Below are positions 9,620-18,026 of a stretch of DNA of 64,000 nucleotides, piece by piece; the stretch's first letter is position 1; the number at the start of each line of letters is the position of its first letter. Under the pieces are notes generated by a model. The model was not told where the DNA came from. It ran no database searches and worked only from the letters and a program-made list of their open reading frames with translations. The DNA comes from Hyphomicrobiales bacterium (GTDB lineage Bacteria > Pseudomonadota > Alphaproteobacteria > Rhizobiales > Rhizobiaceae). Made by a program: the position numbers and the translations under genes. The DNA lies in assembly GCA_900469615.1 (NCBI GenBank), contig UBYA01000007.1, forward strand, positions 62,001 through 126,000, read 5' to 3'.

Positions 9620-12151
9620 CTATTTGCGCGGAACCTTCGGGACCGCGCCGCCGCCCTTGCGCGGCGACTTGCCTTCCGGCTCTTCGCTTTCGCTGGCCGC
9701 CGAAGTCTTTGCCGAACGACGGCTATCGGCCGCCGTCCCCGCCTTGCCGACACGGCTGCGGGTCTTGACGGTATCGCCGTCGTCCTCCTCTACCTCGGCC
9801 GGTATATCGCCGACTTCGGCTTCCGGCTTCGGCCGGATCGGAGCGGTGTCTGCGATCGCCTCGAGCAGGATGCCGGTCGAGCCGTCTTCCTTCTTGCCGA
9901 CCGTGACGGTGACGACGCCGCCCTTCTTCAGCTTGCCGAACAGGATTTCGTTCGCCAGCGGCTTCTTGATGTTTTCCTGGATGACGCGCGCCAGCGGACG
10001 GGCGCCCATCTTGTCGTCGTAGCCCTTCTCGGATAGCCAGGCGATGGCGTCCTCGTGCAGGTCGAAGGTCACGTTGCGTTCCGAGAGCTGCGCTTCCAGC
10101 TGCATGATGAACTTCTGTACGACCTTGTGGATAACGGTGGTCGGCAGCGGCGCGAAGGGAATGACCGCATCCAGACGGTTGCGGAATTCCGGCGTGAACA
10201 GGCGGTTCAACGCCTCCTCATCCTCACCCGTGCGCTTGGACGAACCGAAGCCGATAGCGGCCTTGGCCATTTCCGAAGCGCCCGCATTGGTCGTCATGAT
10301 CAGGATGACGTTGCGGAAGTCGATCTTCTTGCCGTTGTGGTCGGTCAGTGCACCGTGGTCCATGACCTGCAGCAGGATATTGAAGATATCCGGATGCGCC
10401 TTCTCGATCTCGTCGAGCAGAACCACGCTATGCGGATGCTGGTCGACGCCATCGGTCAGCAGGCCGCCCTGGTCGAAACCGACATAGCCGGGAGGCGCAC
10501 CGAGCAGGCGGGAGACCGTATGGCGCTCCATATATTCCGACATATCGAAGCGCAGCAGTTCGACGCCGAGCGAGGAGGCAAGCTGCTTGGCGACTTCCGT
10601 CTTGCCGACGCCGGTCGGGCCGGAGAAGACGTAGCAGCCGATCGGCTTGTTCGGCTCGCGCAGGCCGGCGCGTGCCAGCTTGATCGAGGTCGAGAGCGCT
10701 TCGATGGCCGTATCCTGGCCGTAGACGACCGAGCGCAGCTCCTGTTCGAGGTTGGCGAGAACCATCTCGTCATCCTTGGAGACCGTCTTCGGCGGAATAC
10801 GGGCCATGGTCGCAATCGTCGCCTCGATCTCCTTTTCGGTGATCAGCTTGCGGCGCTTGGACGGTGGCAGCAGCATCTGCGCGGCACCCGTCTCGTCGAT
10901 CACGTCGATCGCCTTGTCCGGCAGCTTGCGGTCGGAGATATAGCGAGCCGACAGCTCGACGGCCGTCTTGATGGCGTCGTTCGAGTAGCGCAGGTGATGA
11001 TACTCTTCGAAATAGGGCTTCAGGCCCTTCATGATTTCGATGGCATCCTCGATGCTCGGCTCGTTGACGTCGATCTTCTGGAAGCGGCGGACGAGCGCAC
11101 GATCCTTTTCGAAGAACTGGCGATATTCCTTGTAGGTGGTGGAACCGATGCAACGGATCGCGCCCGAGGAAAGTGCCGGCTTCAGCAGGTTCGACGCATC
11201 CATCGCGCCGCCGGAGGTGGCGCCCGCGCCGATGACGGTGTGGATCTCGTCGATGAACAGCACGGCGCCCGGATACTCTTCGAGCTCCTTGACGACCTGC
11301 TTCAGGCGTTCTTCGAAATCGCCGCGATAGCGGGTGCCGGCAAGCAGCGTACCCATGTCGAGCGAAAAGATCGTGGCGTCGGCCAGCGCTTCGGGAACCT
11401 TGCCCTCGACGATCCGCTTGGCAAGGCCTTCGGCGATCGCCGTCTTGCCCACGCCGGGATCACCGACATAAAGCGGGTTGTTCTTCGAGCGGCGGCACAG
11501 CACCTGGATCGTGCGGTTGACCTCGGAGTTGCGGCCGATCAGCGGATCGATCTTGCCGTTCTTGGCCTTCTCGTTGAGGTTGACGCAGTAGGCCTTGAGG
11601 GCGTCCTGCTGTTTCTTGTTGTTACCCTCTTCCTGCTCGCCGCGGGAGGTCGGCTTGCTTTCGGATTCGGTATCTTCGGCGCCGCGCGGCGTGCGGGTCT
11701 GGGAGGAACCCGGCCGCTTGCCGATGCCGTGGGAAATGTAGTTGACCGCGTCGTAGCGGGTCATTTCCTGCTCCTGCAGGAAGAAGGCAGCATGGCTTTC
11801 CCGTTCGGCAAAAATCGCAACGAGAACATTGGCGCCCGTCACTTCTTCGCGGCCGGACGATTGCACATGGATCACGGCGCGCTGGATGACGCGCTGGAAG
11901 CCGGACGTCGGCTTCGAGTCCTCATCATAACCCGTGATCAGGTTGGACAATTCATTATCGACGTATTCAGTCAGAGTCTTACGGAGCGCGTCGAGATCAA
12001 CATTGCACGCGCCCATGACAGCTGCGGCATCGGCGTCGTCTACCAGCGCCAAAAGCAGATGTTCCAGCGTGGCATACTCGTGATGCCGCTCGTTCGCGTA
12101 GGTCAGTGCCTGATGCAGCGCCTTCTCAAGACTAGGCGAAAATGTTGGCAC
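9620..12151 (-). CDS. clpA: ATP-dependent Clp protease ATP-binding subunit ClpA
   Basis: AAA+ unfoldase that feeds ClpP; works with the ClpS adaptor encoded just upstream. The product has 843 residues. The N-terminal Clp-N repeat domain begins VPTFSPSLEKALHQAL. AAA module 1 has Walker A GDPGVGKTA and Walker B LFIDEIHT; AAA module 2 has GPTGVGKTE and LLDEIEKAH. I use the GTG at 12151, preceded by AGGA, since family members start at this residue; the in-frame ATG at 12181 adds ten residues not seen in ClpA. The tail beyond about residue 760 is a low-complexity acidic/basic extension (EVEEDDGD, then SRRSAKTSAASESEEPEGK) absent from E. coli ClpA but common in rhizobia. Confidence 0.95.
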   Translation of the reverse strand: MPTFSPSLEKALHQALTYANERHHEYATLEHLLLALVDDADAAAVMGACNVDLDALRKTLTEYVDNELSNLITGYDEDSKPTSGFQRVIQRAVIHVQSSGREEVTGANVLVAIFAERESHAAFFLQEQEMTRYDAVNYISHGIGKRPGSSQTRTPRGAEDTESESKPTSRGEQEEGNNKKQQDALKAYCVNLNEKAKNGKIDPLIGRNSEVNRTIQVLCRRSKNNPLYVGDPGVGKTAIAEGLAKRIVEGKVPEALADATIFSLDMGTLLAGTRYRGDFEERLKQVVKELEEYPGAVLFIDEIHTVIGAGATSGGAMDASNLLKPALSSGAIRCIGSTTYKEYRQFFEKDRALVRRFQKIDVNEPSIEDAIEIMKGLKPYFEEYHHLRYSNDAIKTAVELSARYISDRKLPDKAIDVIDETGAAQMLLPPSKRRKLITEKEIEATIATMARIPPKTVSKDDEMVLANLEQELRSVVYGQDTAIEALSTSIKLARAGLREPNKPIGCYVFSGPTGVGKTEVAKQLASSLGVELLRFDMSEYMERHTVSRLLGAPPGYVGFDQGGLLTDGVDQHPHSVVLLDEIEKAHPDIFNILLQVMDHGALTDHNGKKIDFRNVILIMTTNAGASEMAKAAIGFGSSKRTGEDEEALNRLFTPEFRNRLDAVIPFAPLPTTVIHKVVQKFIMQLEAQLSERNVTFDLHEDAIAWLSEKGYDDKMGARPLARVIQENIKKPLANEILFGKLKKGGVVTVTVGKKEDGSTGILLEAIADTAPIRPKPEAEVGDIPAEVEEDDGDTVKTRSRVGKAGTAADSRRSAKTSAASESEEPEGKSPRKGGGAVPKVPRK

Positions 12152-12161
12152 GTTCAGATCC

Positions 12162-12515
12162 TCACTTCTTTTCCATAACACATTGCAGCGGATGCTGGTG
12201 CTGCCGGGCGAAATCCATCACCTGGCTCACCTTCGTTTCGGCTACTTCATATGTATATATCCCGCACTCGCCCACGCCGTGGTTGTGGACATGAAGCATG
12301 ATGCGGGTGGCACTCTCGAGATCCTTTTGAAAGAAACGCTCCAGGATATGGATCACAAAGTCCATGGGCGTATAGTCGTCATTCAGAAGCAGCACGCGGT
12401 ACAGGTTGGGCTTTTTGGTTTTGGGCTTGGTGCGTGTAATCACCGAGGTCCCGCGATTTCCGTTGTCCCCATTCCTTTCGCTGTTGTTTTGCATCCGGAT
12501 CGGCTCAGCGATCAT
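12162..12515 (-). CDS. clpS: ATP-dependent Clp protease adaptor ClpS
   Basis: N-recognin adaptor that delivers N-degron substrates to ClpAP. The product has 117 residues with a variable polar N-terminal tail, then the ClpS core: [17 protein letters not shown] with the Asn-Asp pair that binds the substrate alpha-amino group, and the [22 protein letters not shown] segment. GAGGAAAG precedes the ATG. It lies 10 bases upstream of the clpA GTG, the standard clpS-clpA operon. Confidence 0.96.
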   Translation of the reverse strand: MIAEPIRMQNNSERNGDNGNRGTSVITRTKPKTKKPNLYRVLLLNDDYTPMDFVIHILERFFQKDLESATRIMLHVHNHGVGECGIYTYEVAETKVSQVMDFARQHQHPLQCVMEKK

Positions 12516-12744
12516 TTCGTTCTTTCCTCAAATCATCCGGCAGAAGCTATCGCATTCCGACTTGGCACTGGGGGTTGGCATCTTCACTTCGGTCGGGCCG
12601 GATATCCGAACCTCTAACTTAGTTCATATTGGCGTGATTTTAAGCCCCTTGCCCAACACTGCAATCACAATTCGCTGACAAAGCGGGCTGCGATCAAAAA
12701 AGTCGCTGCATATTCCCGACTCCTGTCCGATGCGCAAAAACGCA

Positions 12745-12777
12745 AAGGACCGGCCACGCGTCGCGTAGCCGGTCCTT
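12745..12777 (-). terminator. Terminator after the phasin gene
   Basis: Inverted repeat AAGGACCGGC/GCCGGTCCTT (12745-12754 and 12768-12777). It lies just past the phasin stop and, on the minus strand, is followed by TTTGCGTTTTTGCGC. This is a good rho-independent terminator. Confidence 0.8.
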
Positions 12778-12803
12778 CCGGAAAATTGCCTTTCGGCGAA
12801 TGC

Positions 12804-13169
12804 TTAAGCGGCGGCTGCCGTCGCTGCCGCCTTGCTCGTGGCCTTCGTCGCAGCCGCTACGGGCGCTTCGTAAGGCTTATAGGCGACCTTGGCGAGATCG
12901 GCATACATTTCACCGAGCCTGGTGGCTTCGGCAATGAAGTTTTCGTAGGAAGACTTTACGAAGCCGCTCTGCAGTTCGAAGGCCGCCTCGAAGCTCTTGA
13001 CGCCGGCGAGCGTCTCGAAGTGCGAAACGCTGTCCTGGAAAGACTTCTTGGAGTATTCGGCAGCTTCGGCGGCAATCGCCTGAAAGCCCTTGGTGACATC
13101 GGAATAGCTCTTCAGCGCCGTGTCCATAGCTTCCTTGCCCTTCTTGTTCGCTTCATCGAAATTGAACAT
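12804..13169 (-). CDS. Phasin family protein
   Basis: Small amphipathic helical protein of the phasin type that coats polyhydroxybutyrate granules. The product has 121 residues. The heptad-like run FDEANKKGKEAMDTALKSYSDVTKGFQAIAAEAAEYSKKSF and the FETLAGVKSFEAAFELQSGFVKSSYENFIAEA segment fit the phasin_2 profile. The C-terminus is an Ala/Lys/Thr-rich tail. It is monocistronic, with a terminator downstream. Motifs upstream match the PhaR repressor pattern, and a class I PHA synthase is encoded at 35730, both supporting a PHB role. Confidence 0.88.
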   Translation of the reverse strand: MFNFDEANKKGKEAMDTALKSYSDVTKGFQAIAAEAAEYSKKSFQDSVSHFETLAGVKSFEAAFELQSGFVKSSYENFIAEATRLGEMYADLAKVAYKPYEAPVAAATKATSKAAATAAAA

Positions 13170-13225
13170 GCTTCTCCGTCCCTTGTTGGTCGGCCGATGG
13201 CCGGTTTGCAGACTTAAAGCTTAAA

Positions 13226-13370
13226 TGCGGCGCACAATTAGTCAAGTAGTCTTGTGCGCCGCAATATCCTCCTTGGGTTGCATTTCGAATGACAGCGCGG
13301 TGTTGGCGCTCATGAACGCACCGCATCATTCTGTTTTCCCTAATATATATCATAGCCCCTGCAACCGCAG
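13226..13370 (-). promoter_or_regulatory. Putative PhaR-type operator region of the phasin gene
   Basis: Within the 361-base gap upstream of the phasin gene lies a perfect 12-base inverted repeat, TGCGGCGCACAA (13226-13237) and TTGTGCGCCGCA (13252-13263). Each arm contains TGC-N3-GCA. A third element, CTGC-AACC-GCAG (13359-13370), fits CTGC-N3/4-GCAG, the pattern described for the PHB repressor PhaR of Paracoccus. An AT-rich TATATATTA stretch next to the third element could be the promoter -10 region. Assignment to PhaR is inference. Confidence 0.55.
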
Positions 13371-13471
13371 GCTTTGACTAAAATATCGGCAATAAACTCG
13401 GAAAAAACGCAGTGCCGATATGCCGGGCTTGACCGAGGCGCAAGGCAAAGCCGGCGACAACCAAAGAAAAA

Positions 13472-13498
13472 GGGCTGTATTTCAATGAAATACAGCCC
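13472..13498 (-). terminator. Terminator after the DUF3126 gene
   Basis: Perfect 12-base stem GGGCTGTATTTC/GAAATACAGCCC with a three-base loop. On the minus strand it is followed by TTTTTCTTT, 33 bases past the DUF3126 stop codon. Confidence 0.92.
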
Positions 13499-13530
13499 GG
13501 CAATTCGATCGGAAATCGAGATCGGTAGAA

Positions 13531-13734
13531 TTAGAGATCGACGTCCAGGATAGCCATCGAAAAATTATAGGAGCGGTCGCCGTCTTCGTCGTCGATATAG
13601 ACGACACCGAGGAACTCTTCGCCAAGATAGACTTCCGCCGAATCGTTCTTGCGCGGGCGGGCCTTCACCACGATCTGCGGATTGAACGTGCGTTTGAAAT
13701 AGGCGTCGAGTTTCTTGATTTCTTCAGGCTTCAC
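13531..13734 (-). CDS. DUF3126 family protein
   Basis: A 67-residue protein of the DUF3126 family, small cytoplasmic proteins confined to Alphaproteobacteria with no known role. It starts MKPEEIKKLDAYFKRTFN, continues KARPRKNDSAEVYLGEEFLGVVYIDDEDGDRSYNFSMAIL, and ends in an acidic DVDL. A GGAGAAGC element precedes the ATG. It lies 125 bases downstream of cysE on the same strand and has its own terminator. Function unknown. Confidence 0.85.
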   Translation of the reverse strand: MKPEEIKKLDAYFKRTFNPQIVVKARPRKNDSAEVYLGEEFLGVVYIDDEDGDRSYNFSMAILDVDL

Positions 13735-13859
13735 AATGCTTCTCCGTGAGGATCTCGGTTGGCCGCTTCTTGCATGGGAAAAGCGGCGGTGTAAAGACCG
13801 GAACCGCGTCGTGCACGGTTCGCGACGGCACTATCTCCCAAAAGTCAGATCGAAATTTC

Positions 13860-14723
13860 CTAGATTCCCGCACCCATGATCTGGTCCACGGCCAATTGCT
13901 CGGCAAGGAGCTGATCCATCGAGCGGGACGGCTCGGAACAGCCTGCTTCGCCGACCACCTTGGCCGGAACGCCGGCGACCGTGGTCTTGGCGGGCACTTC
14001 CTTCAGGACAACGGAGCCCGCAGCTATGCGCGAGCAATGGCCGATCTGGATGTTGCCGAGGATCTTGGCTCCCGCACCAATCAAGACGCCATGGGCGATT
14101 TTCGGATGGCGGTCGCTGCCTTCCTTGCCTGTACCGCCGAGGGTCACGCCATGCAGGATCGATACATTGTCACCAATCACGGCGGTTTCGCCCACGACAA
14201 GACCGGTCGCATGGTCGAGGAAGATGCCCTTGCCGATGCGTGCTGCCGGATTGATATCGGTCTGGAAGACGCTGGAGGAACGGCTCTGCAGATAAAGCGC
14301 GAAATCGCGGCGGCCACGATTGTAGAGCCAGTGCGCGAGGCGATGCGTCTGCAGCGCATGGAAGCCCTTGAAATAGAGGACAGGCTCCAGGAACCGCAGG
14401 CAGGCGGGATCGCGATCGTAGACGGCCTGGATATCGACACGGAGAATCGATCCCCATTCCGGCCAATCCGCCAGCATTTCCTCGAAGGTCTGCCGCAGGA
14501 GGATGGCCTGCAGGTCGGGATGATCAAGACGCTCGCAAATGCGATAGATGACACATTCTTCCAGCGAACGGTGGTTGATGATCGTCGAATAGAGGAAGGC
14601 GGCGAGCAGCGGATCCCTTTCGGCAGCGGCACGCGCTTCCTCGCGCATGCTGTCCCAGATAGGATCCATGATCTTAACTGCACCCAAGCCCTCCACGGGG
14701 CGAATGTCCGTTGCTGCGACCAT
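13860..14723 (-). CDS. cysE: Serine O-acetyltransferase
   Basis: Acetylates L-serine with acetyl-CoA in the first committed step of cysteine synthesis. The product has 287 residues. The N-terminal helical SATase domain (IWDSMREEARAAAERDPLLAAFLYSTIINH) is followed by a left-handed beta-helix of hexapeptide repeats. This contains the active-site stretch GIFLDHATGLVVGETAVIGD and HGVTLGGTGKEGSDRHPKI, and a C-terminal tail ends in Ile as needed for docking into cysteine synthase. GGGAG stands eight bases before the ATG. A good minus-strand promoter lies immediately upstream. Confidence 0.95.
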   Translation of the reverse strand: MVAATDIRPVEGLGAVKIMDPIWDSMREEARAAAERDPLLAAFLYSTIINHRSLEECVIYRICERLDHPDLQAILLRQTFEEMLADWPEWGSILRVDIQAVYDRDPACLRFLEPVLYFKGFHALQTHRLAHWLYNRGRRDFALYLQSRSSSVFQTDINPAARIGKGIFLDHATGLVVGETAVIGDNVSILHGVTLGGTGKEGSDRHPKIAHGVLIGAGAKILGNIQIGHCSRIAAGSVVLKEVPAKTTVAGVPAKVVGEAGCSEPSRSMDQLLAEQLAVDQIMGAGI

Positions 14724-14754
14724 TGGCGGTCTCCCGATTTTCTGTCAGGGGTGC

Positions 14755-14784
14755 ATTATATAGAATAAATGCCACACAAGACAA
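14755..14784 (-). promoter_or_regulatory. Candidate cysE promoter
   Basis: On the minus strand, TTGTCT (14784-14779), 18 bases, TATAAT (14760-14755). The -10 is a perfect consensus and lies about 30 bases upstream of the cysE ATG. It abuts the divergent enoyl-CoA hydratase gene. Confidence 0.5.
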
Positions 14785-15600
14785 ATGGGTTGGGCGCGCA
14801 TGAATTTCGAGCATGAATTTGCCGGCGGTCTCATTCGCGCGACATGCGTTGAAGCGATCGGTACGATCACTGTGAGCAACCCCGACCGAAAGAACGCCGT
14901 GACGGCCACCATGTGGCGCGCCATCCCGCAGGCAGTGCGCAGGCTGACCGATGAAGCGCGTGCACATGTGATCGTTCTGCGCGGCGCCGGCGCGGATTTT
15001 TCAGCCGGCGCCGACATCCGCGAATTCGACACCATGCGCAAGGATTCCGAGACCGCCGTTGTCTACGAGGCATTGAACAGCCGGGCTTTCGAGGCCATTC
15101 GCCACTGCCGCGTGCCGACGATCGCGGCGATCCGCGGCATCTGCTATGGCGGCGGCTTCGGGCTGGCGGCCGCCTGCGATCTGCGGATTGCCGAGCAAGG
15201 CGCGCGCTTTTCGGTTCCTGCCGTTCGCCTCGGCATAGCCTATCCGGCCGATGCCGTGCAGGACATCGTCAACGCGCTTGGAGCGCAGATGGCCAAGGTC
15301 ACGCTGTTTACCGGCGCGCCCATGTCGAGCGACAAGATGGTTGCCGCCGGCTTTCTGCTGGAGGAAATCGAGGCGGGCGCTTTCGACGGCGAAGTCTCCG
15401 CCCTCGCCCATGCGATCGCGGCAAACGCCCCGATCGCGCTGCATGCATCGAAACTCGCGATCCGCGCCGTGATCGAACAGGATGGCGACCTGCTGCGCGA
15501 GGCGGAGGTGATCGGCGCGGAGACTTTCGACAGCGCCGATTACGCCGAGGGGCGTACCGCCTTTGCCGAACGGCGAAAGCCGCGCTTCACCGGCAAGTGA
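14785..15600 (+). CDS. Enoyl-CoA hydratase/isomerase family protein
   Basis: Crotonase-fold protein, 271 residues, likely acting on an acyl-CoA thioester. The oxyanion-hole segments are present: GADFSAGADIREFDT in the first third and AAIRGICYGGGFGLAAACDLRIA in the middle. FSVPAVRLGIAYP follows. The catalytic pair is not fully conserved: the second Glu position of typical hydratases is occupied within LGIAYPAD, so a hydratase reaction is not certain. Starts at 14785 or 14800 (MNFEHEF) are both possible because no clear ribosome-binding site exists. It is divergent from cysE. Confidence 0.82.
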   Translation: MGWARMNFEHEFAGGLIRATCVEAIGTITVSNPDRKNAVTATMWRAIPQAVRRLTDEARAHVIVLRGAGADFSAGADIREFDTMRKDSETAVVYEALNSRAFEAIRHCRVPTIAAIRGICYGGGFGLAAACDLRIAEQGARFSVPAVRLGIAYPADAVQDIVNALGAQMAKVTLFTGAPMSSDKMVAAGFLLEEIEAGAFDGEVSALAHAIAANAPIALHASKLAIRAVIEQDGDLLREAEVIGAETFDSADYAEGRTAFAERRKPRFTGK

Positions 15601-15601
15601 C

Positions 15602-16387
15602 TTAACGCTTGTCCAGGCGGTGGTAGAATTCGAGAACGGCCGCCTTGAAGAGCTTGTCGCCGACGGCAAGCATATGATCGCGGTTCGGTATATCCACGGC
15701 TTCGGCGTTCGGCATCAGAGCTGCCAGCTCCTGTCCCGAGCCGGCGATATCGTCCTTTGTGCCGACGGCAATCAAGGTCGGCGCCTCGATCTTGGCGACG
15801 TCCTGCCTTGCCGCCAGGTCGCGCGAGCCCTGGATGCAGGCGGCCAGCGCCTGCCGGTCGCTCTTCGTCTGCTCGGCGAAGGCACGGAACATGCGCCCGC
15901 GGGCATGGGTAACGTCATCGAGCGACGGCGCAACCAGCGCTTCCGCGATCGGATCCCAATCGCCGACACCTTCGACCATGCCGATGCCGAGACCGCCGAG
16001 TACCAGCGAGCGGACGCGATCCGGATGCGCGATCGCCATGAAGGTGGCAACGCGCGCGCCCATGGAATAGCCCATGACGTGGGCCTCGGATATGCCCAGA
16101 TGGTCGAGGAGGGCAACGGCATCGTCGGCCATGATCCAGGGATGGTAGACATCGGCATCGTAAAGCTTGTCGCTCGAGCCGTGGCCGCGATTGTCGATGG
16201 CGATGACCCGATAGCCCGCATCGCCAAGCGTCTTGAGCCAGCCCGGATTGACCCAGTTCGCAACCGCGGTCGAAGCAAAGCCGTGAATCAGCAGCACCGG
16301 CGGCCCGCTGGGGTCGCCTTCATCGAAAAAGGCGAGCTTCAATCCGTCTCTGAGAAAATTGGACATCCGGGGAGCATTCAAATTCAT
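15602..16387 (-). CDS. Alpha/beta-fold hydrolase
   Basis: Serine hydrolase of about 261 residues, cytoplasmic. The oxyanion motif PVLLIHGFAS and the nucleophile elbow GYSMGARV are intact. A later Asp (TKDDIAG) and the C-terminal HM in IPNRDHMLAV complete the expected triad. The start is uncertain: 16387 (MNLNAPRMSNF), 16366 (MSNF) or 16429 are in frame and none has a strong ribosome-binding site. It converges with the enoyl-CoA hydratase-like gene, one base apart. The substrate cannot be named. Confidence 0.85.
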   Translation of the reverse strand: MNLNAPRMSNFLRDGLKLAFFDEGDPSGPPVLLIHGFASTAVANWVNPGWLKTLGDAGYRVIAIDNRGHGSSDKLYDADVYHPWIMADDAVALLDHLGISEAHVMGYSMGARVATFMAIAHPDRVRSLVLGGLGIGMVEGVGDWDPIAEALVAPSLDDVTHARGRMFRAFAEQTKSDRQALAACIQGSRDLAARQDVAKIEAPTLIAVGTKDDIAGSGQELAALMPNAEAVDIPNRDHMLAVGDKLFKAAVLEFYHRLDKR

Positions 16388-16587
16388 GGCTTCGTCTTTG
16401 CAAGCTGGATCCTGTTGGCGCCGGACCATATTTTATCGGCGATATCAAATGAACCCTGCGCGTGCGAAAATCTCTGCATCAAGCGGGACTTTCGCACTAC
16501 ACAATCAGCACGAAGGATTATAAAGAGAGGCTACCAAGTCTGGCGCAACATTCATGCCGCTACGGCAAGACGCATTCGGAGATCATC

Positions 16588-16833
16588 ATGGCCGGCCACA
16601 ATATTCCCCATTTCCAGAACGACGGCGGACATCGCGTCATCGAAATCGGCGTCAAGGAATTCATGTGCACCGGCGCCTCGGTTCCCTACGACCATCCGCA
16701 TATCTTCATCGATATCGGCGACGAGAGCGAGAAGGTCTGCTCCTACTGCTCGACGCTCTACCGCTACAATCCGTCGCTGAAGGCGGACCAGACCAACCCG
16801 GCCGGCTGCGTCTTTCACTTCAAGGCCGCGTGA
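16588..16833 (+). CDS. CHCC-type zinc-finger protein, NDUFS6-like
   Basis: An 81-residue protein with the zf-CHCC pattern: EFMCTGASVPYDHPHIFIDIG, then K-V-C-S-Y-C-S-T-L-Y-R-Y. The ligands are one Cys, a His within DHPH, and the CxxC pair. The same fold forms mitochondrial complex I subunit NDUFS6, and alphaproteobacterial homologues are the closest bacterial relatives. The start at 16588 is chosen because the conserved domain begins there (MAGHNIPHF) and CGGAGA lies upstream; the open frame runs 42 codons further without similarity. Confidence 0.85.
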   Translation: MAGHNIPHFQNDGGHRVIEIGVKEFMCTGASVPYDHPHIFIDIGDESEKVCSYCSTLYRYNPSLKADQTNPAGCVFHFKAA

Positions 16834-16862
16834 CGCCGTAGAGCCTGATCGGACATAGAAGA

Positions 16863-18026
16863 ATGCCGATCAAAGCAGTTGCCATCATCGGCGCCGGAAT
16901 AGCCGGATTGACGGCGGCACTGGCGCTGGCGAGACATGGCATCGCCTCGGACATTTTCGAGCAGGCCGAGGTGCTGACCGAAGTCGGCGCAGGCCTGCAG
17001 ATTTCACCGAATGCCTCCCGCATCCTCGATGCGCTCGGCGTTCTCGACGCGCTTCGGCCCGTCTGGCTGGAGCCAGGGGAAATCCGGCTCGTATCCGGCT
17101 CGTCGCTAGAACAGATCACATCCGTTCCCTGCGGAAATTTCGCCATGCAGCGATGGGGTGCGCCCTATGGGGCCGCGCATCGCGCGACCCTGCAGAAGGC
17201 CCTTCTCGATGCCGTGACCGCCAATGCGCTGTGCAAGCTGCATCTGGGCCAGCACATCGACATCAAAGCCAAGCAGGCGCTGGAGGATCTCGCCGGAAGA
17301 AAGTTCGATCTCGTCATCGGCGCGGACGGGGTCTGGTCCAAGGCGCATGCGCTGGTGCCCGGTGCCCCCGCCCCGCTCTTTTCCGGCAATATTGCGTGGC
17401 GCTTCTCCATCGCGGAAACGGCGGCTCCGGCCATGCTGGACAAGGCGAACGTTACCGCCTTCCTCGGCCCATCCAGCCATCTCGTCTGCTATCCCATCCG
17501 GGAGAATGCAGCCTTCAATATTGTCGCCATCGTCTCCGGCAACAGCGCCAGCCGCGATTGGGGCGCGGCCGGCAGCCAGGCTCAACGCAGGCAGATGCTG
17601 CGCGCCTTCTCCGGTTGGAACGGCGCAATCGTGCAGATGCTGGAAGCACAGGAGAAGGCGAGTTTCTGGCCGCTTTATGAAATGAAAGCCGGGCGATGGC
17701 ACAACGGCGAAGACACGGTGCTGATCGGCGACGCCGCGCATGCGATGATGCCGTTCGCGGCACAAGGGGCAGCCATGGCGATCGAGGACGCGTTCGAACT
17801 TGCCGGCATGCTTGCGACGCGGCCGCTGACCGAAGCTTTAGACCTCTACGAAAAGCACCGGGCGCCGCGCATTGCGCGCCTGCGGCAGCGCGCCGCCTTC
17901 AATCAGTTCGCCTACCATGCCCGCGGGCCGATCCGCATGGCGCGCGATCTCGTTCTCTCGCTTCGTCCGCCGCAAAGCCTGGCGGCGGACATGGACTGGA
18001 TCTACGGCTATCGCGCCGCCGGCTGA
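16863..18026 (+). CDS. FAD-dependent monooxygenase (UbiH/salicylate hydroxylase-like)
   Basis: Class A flavoprotein hydroxylase, 387 residues. The N-terminal Rossmann motif IIGAGIAGLTAALALARHG binds the ADP part of FAD. The middle DLVIGADGVWSK is the DG motif shared by FAD and NAD(P)H binding. The GD motif is VLIGDAAHAMMPFAAQGAAMAIEDA. The closest types are salicylate or 3-hydroxybenzoate hydroxylases, but the substrate cannot be read from sequence. It follows the zinc-finger gene by 30 bases and converges tail to tail with metC with no gap. Confidence 0.88.
   Translation: MPIKAVAIIGAGIAGLTAALALARHGIASDIFEQAEVLTEVGAGLQISPNASRILDALGVLDALRPVWLEPGEIRLVSGSSLEQITSVPCGNFAMQRWGAPYGAAHRATLQKALLDAVTANALCKLHLGQHIDIKAKQALEDLAGRKFDLVIGADGVWSKAHALVPGAPAPLFSGNIAWRFSIAETAAPAMLDKANVTAFLGPSSHLVCYPIRENAAFNIVAIVSGNSASRDWGAAGSQAQRRQMLRAFSGWNGAIVQMLEAQEKASFWPLYEMKAGRWHNGEDTVLIGDAAHAMMPFAAQGAAMAIEDAFELAGMLATRPLTEALDLYEKHRAPRIARLRQRAAFNQFAYHARGPIRMARDLVLSLRPPQSLAADMDWIYGYRAAG

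Noticed and set aside
10055-12178. Long plus-strand open frame opposite clpA
   Set aside because: The minus-strand frame is a clear ClpA with all motifs; the opposite frame has no domain and arises from GC-rich codon bias.
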